The notes under the pieces are model-generated. The model was not told where the DNA came from. It ran no database searches and saw nothing but the letters and a program-made list of their open reading frames with translations. The translations under genes were made by a program, and so were the position numbers. A stretch of DNA of 64,000 nt from Beijerinckiaceae bacterium (GTDB lineage: Bacteria; Pseudomonadota; Alphaproteobacteria; Rhizobiales; Beijerinckiaceae), in contig JALJOM010000003.1 in the NCBI GenBank assembly GCA_024304885.1, positions 2,328,110 to 2,392,109 on the forward strand. The letters are read 5' to 3'. Of this stretch, positions 62,881 through 64,000 are shown piece after piece. How positions within the stretch are numbered: the stretch's first letter is position 1; each line of letters opens with the position of its first letter.

Positions 62881-64000
62881 TCAGTGCCGACGTAGGAGAC
62901 GAGACCATAGATTTCCGGACGGATGGGTCTCGGGAGCCAACATTCGCTTCAGGTCTTCGATTCCGTGAGCCTCGACGAGCGCGGAGAAGGCCGCGAGGTT
63001 GCGTCGGCTGGTCGAGCGCCACATTGCCTCGTCTTCGAGGCTCGTGAACGATCGGGCGACGCGCTGCGGATCATCCTGCAAGAGCCCGACGTCGAGTCTC
63101 GAGTCGCGGCAGAACGCGAACGTCGCCGAGCGGGGATGAACCGTCCCGACGATCGGCAAGCCGACCGCCAGGTAATCGAGAATGCGCGACGGGATCGAAT
63201 ACTTGGCTCTGGCGTCCGTCTCCGGTGCGGCACTCGGGCCCGGCATGAAGCCGACGGCGCATTCGGCCAGCAGTTTGTCACGCGCCTCGGCGGATTCGAT
63301 AAAGCCCGTTGCCGTGATGAAATCATGATTATCCAGACCGCAACGTCTCAGCGATTTCGCAAGACCGATGTACACGATAGTATAATTCTTTCCTGCCGCA
63401 CGTAGGAGCTGGACGGCTCCGACCAAGCATTTCATTCCGTCGACATAGGGCTCGATGCTCCCAGTCACGGCGATCCTTATTTCAGGACTAGACGTGAATT
63501 TTGCGATCGCGTTCGATCTACCTCTCGTAAAGGTCAAGATAGACGACCTCCGCCGTGCACCGCGCAGATCTTCCTGTATTTGGCGGTTCAAGCAAAAAAT
63601 ATGCGTTGCGTTGTCGATCAGCCATGTGGTGGCCGATTCCGCGGCATTGCTGTCGAGGAAATCCCAAAAATGCAGCACGAAAGGCCGTTGCAGCTCTTCG
63701 GCGATCGCCTTCATGCGACGAGCGTCACCGGCCTCGATCGGGGCCAGGTAGGCCATAGAAATTTCTTGCTTCAGCCGCCCGAGAAACGTGGTCACCGCAG
63801 CGGAGGGCTCATCCCCGTGCCAATGGCTCGCATTCAGCTTCCGCAGGAGCCGCGAGGTCACGTTGTCGTGCTTCAGAATATCGAGTTGCCCGAAGAGCCG
63901 AGTTTCGAGACGATGGGAATGCGGATAGGCCGGATCGAAGGGGGCCTCGTGCCAATATAAATGCATGTAGCGCGAGAAGCAGTTCAGCAGCTGCCTGGTT
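62881..64000 (-). CDS. Family 4-like glycosyltransferase (5' end beyond the window)
   Basis: At least 372 residues are in the window. The reading frame is open through the right edge, with coding-like sequence upstream of the ATG at 63966 (RQLLNCFSRYMHLYWHEAPF), so the true start is outside. The GT-B C-terminal half is recognisable: EIRIAVTGSIEPYVDG, YTIVYIGLAKSLRRCG, FITATGFIESAEARDKLLAECAVGFMPG, SIPSRILDYLAVGLPIVGTVHP. Glutamate and glycine positions fit the nucleotide-sugar site of family 4. It is likely part of a polysaccharide cluster beginning beyond the window. The gene looks less GC-rich than its neighbours. Confidence 0.82.
   Translation of the reverse strand, partial: TRQLLNCFSRYMHLYWHEAPFDPAYPHSHRLETRLFGQLDILKHDNVTSRLLRKLNASHWHGDEPSAAVTTFLGRLKQEISMAYLAPIEAGDARRMKAIAEELQRPFVLHFWDFLDSNAAESATTWLIDNATHIFCLNRQIQEDLRGARRRSSILTFTRGRSNAIAKFTSSPEIRIAVTGSIEPYVDGMKCLVGAVQLLRAAGKNYTIVYIGLAKSLRRCGLDNHDFITATGFIESAEARDKLLAECAVGFMPGPSAAPETDARAKYSIPSRILDYLAVGLPIVGTVHPRSATFAFCRDSRLDVGLLQDDPQRVARSFTSLEDEAMWRSTSRRNLAAFSALVEAHGIEDLKRMLAPETHPSGNLWSRLLRRH

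Overview
The window is GC-rich, almost fully coding chromosomal DNA from an alphaproteobacterium, most likely of the order Hyphomicrobiales (Rhizobiales). The taxonomic markers are a rhizobial-type flagellar locus with FtcR/Rem-like regulator, MotC, MotE, FlaF and FlbT, a hopanoid aminotransferase (HpnO-like), and two families of mosaic palindromic intergenic repeats resembling those scattered through genomes of this order. I cannot place it to genus.

Layout. 0-5.3 kb (minus strand): UbiH-type FAD hydroxylase, icd, a hemerythrin-domain protein, an unknown membrane protein and a PPP-family metallophosphatase. 5.7-10.9 kb (plus): one 1717-aa protein joining four phosphate-ester-hydrolase-like domains (endonuclease/exonuclease/phosphatase, phytase-like esterase, beta-propeller phytase, PhoD). 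This is the most unusual gene in the window. 11.2-17.6 kb: manC, a small exported protein, rlmJ, a cold-shock protein, a family-2 glycosyltransferase, and rimM behind hpnO.

17.9-49.1 kb is one flagellar and motility locus of 34 genes: fliI, flgF and a DUF1217 protein on the minus strand; then motA-fliM-fliN-fliG-flhB-hyp, flgB-flgC-fliE-flgG-flgA-flgI-motE-flgH-fliL-fliP, a flagellin gene, fliF-fliH-motB-motC-fliK-transglycosylase, ftcR, and flgE-flgK-flgL-flaF-flbT-flgD-fliQ on the plus strand. Together they encode most of the export apparatus, C ring, MS ring, rod, L and P rings, hook, junction, stator, flagellin and the main regulator. flhA and fliR, which commonly follow fliQ in rhizobia, are absent; about 0.8 kb of non-coding or decayed sequence follows instead. 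Repeat elements sit at several gene junctions in the locus, including a three-copy tandem array between fliN and fliG.

49.9-57.9 kb is a partly eroded stress island: hsp20 overlapping a Lon protease gene, a conserved unknown protein, a site-2 protease with CBS domains, a GYD-domain protein and an acyl carrier protein, interleaved with a frameshifted RNase Z-like metallo-hydrolase, a truncated dihydrolipoamide acyltransferase and a broken small ORF. 58-64 kb: rnd (minus), aspS (plus), an exported SBP56/methanethiol-oxidase-like propeller protein preceded by a perfect 18-bp palindrome, and a glycosyltransferase gene running off the right edge.

No tRNA, rRNA, CRISPR array, prophage or intact insertion sequence was recognised by eye.
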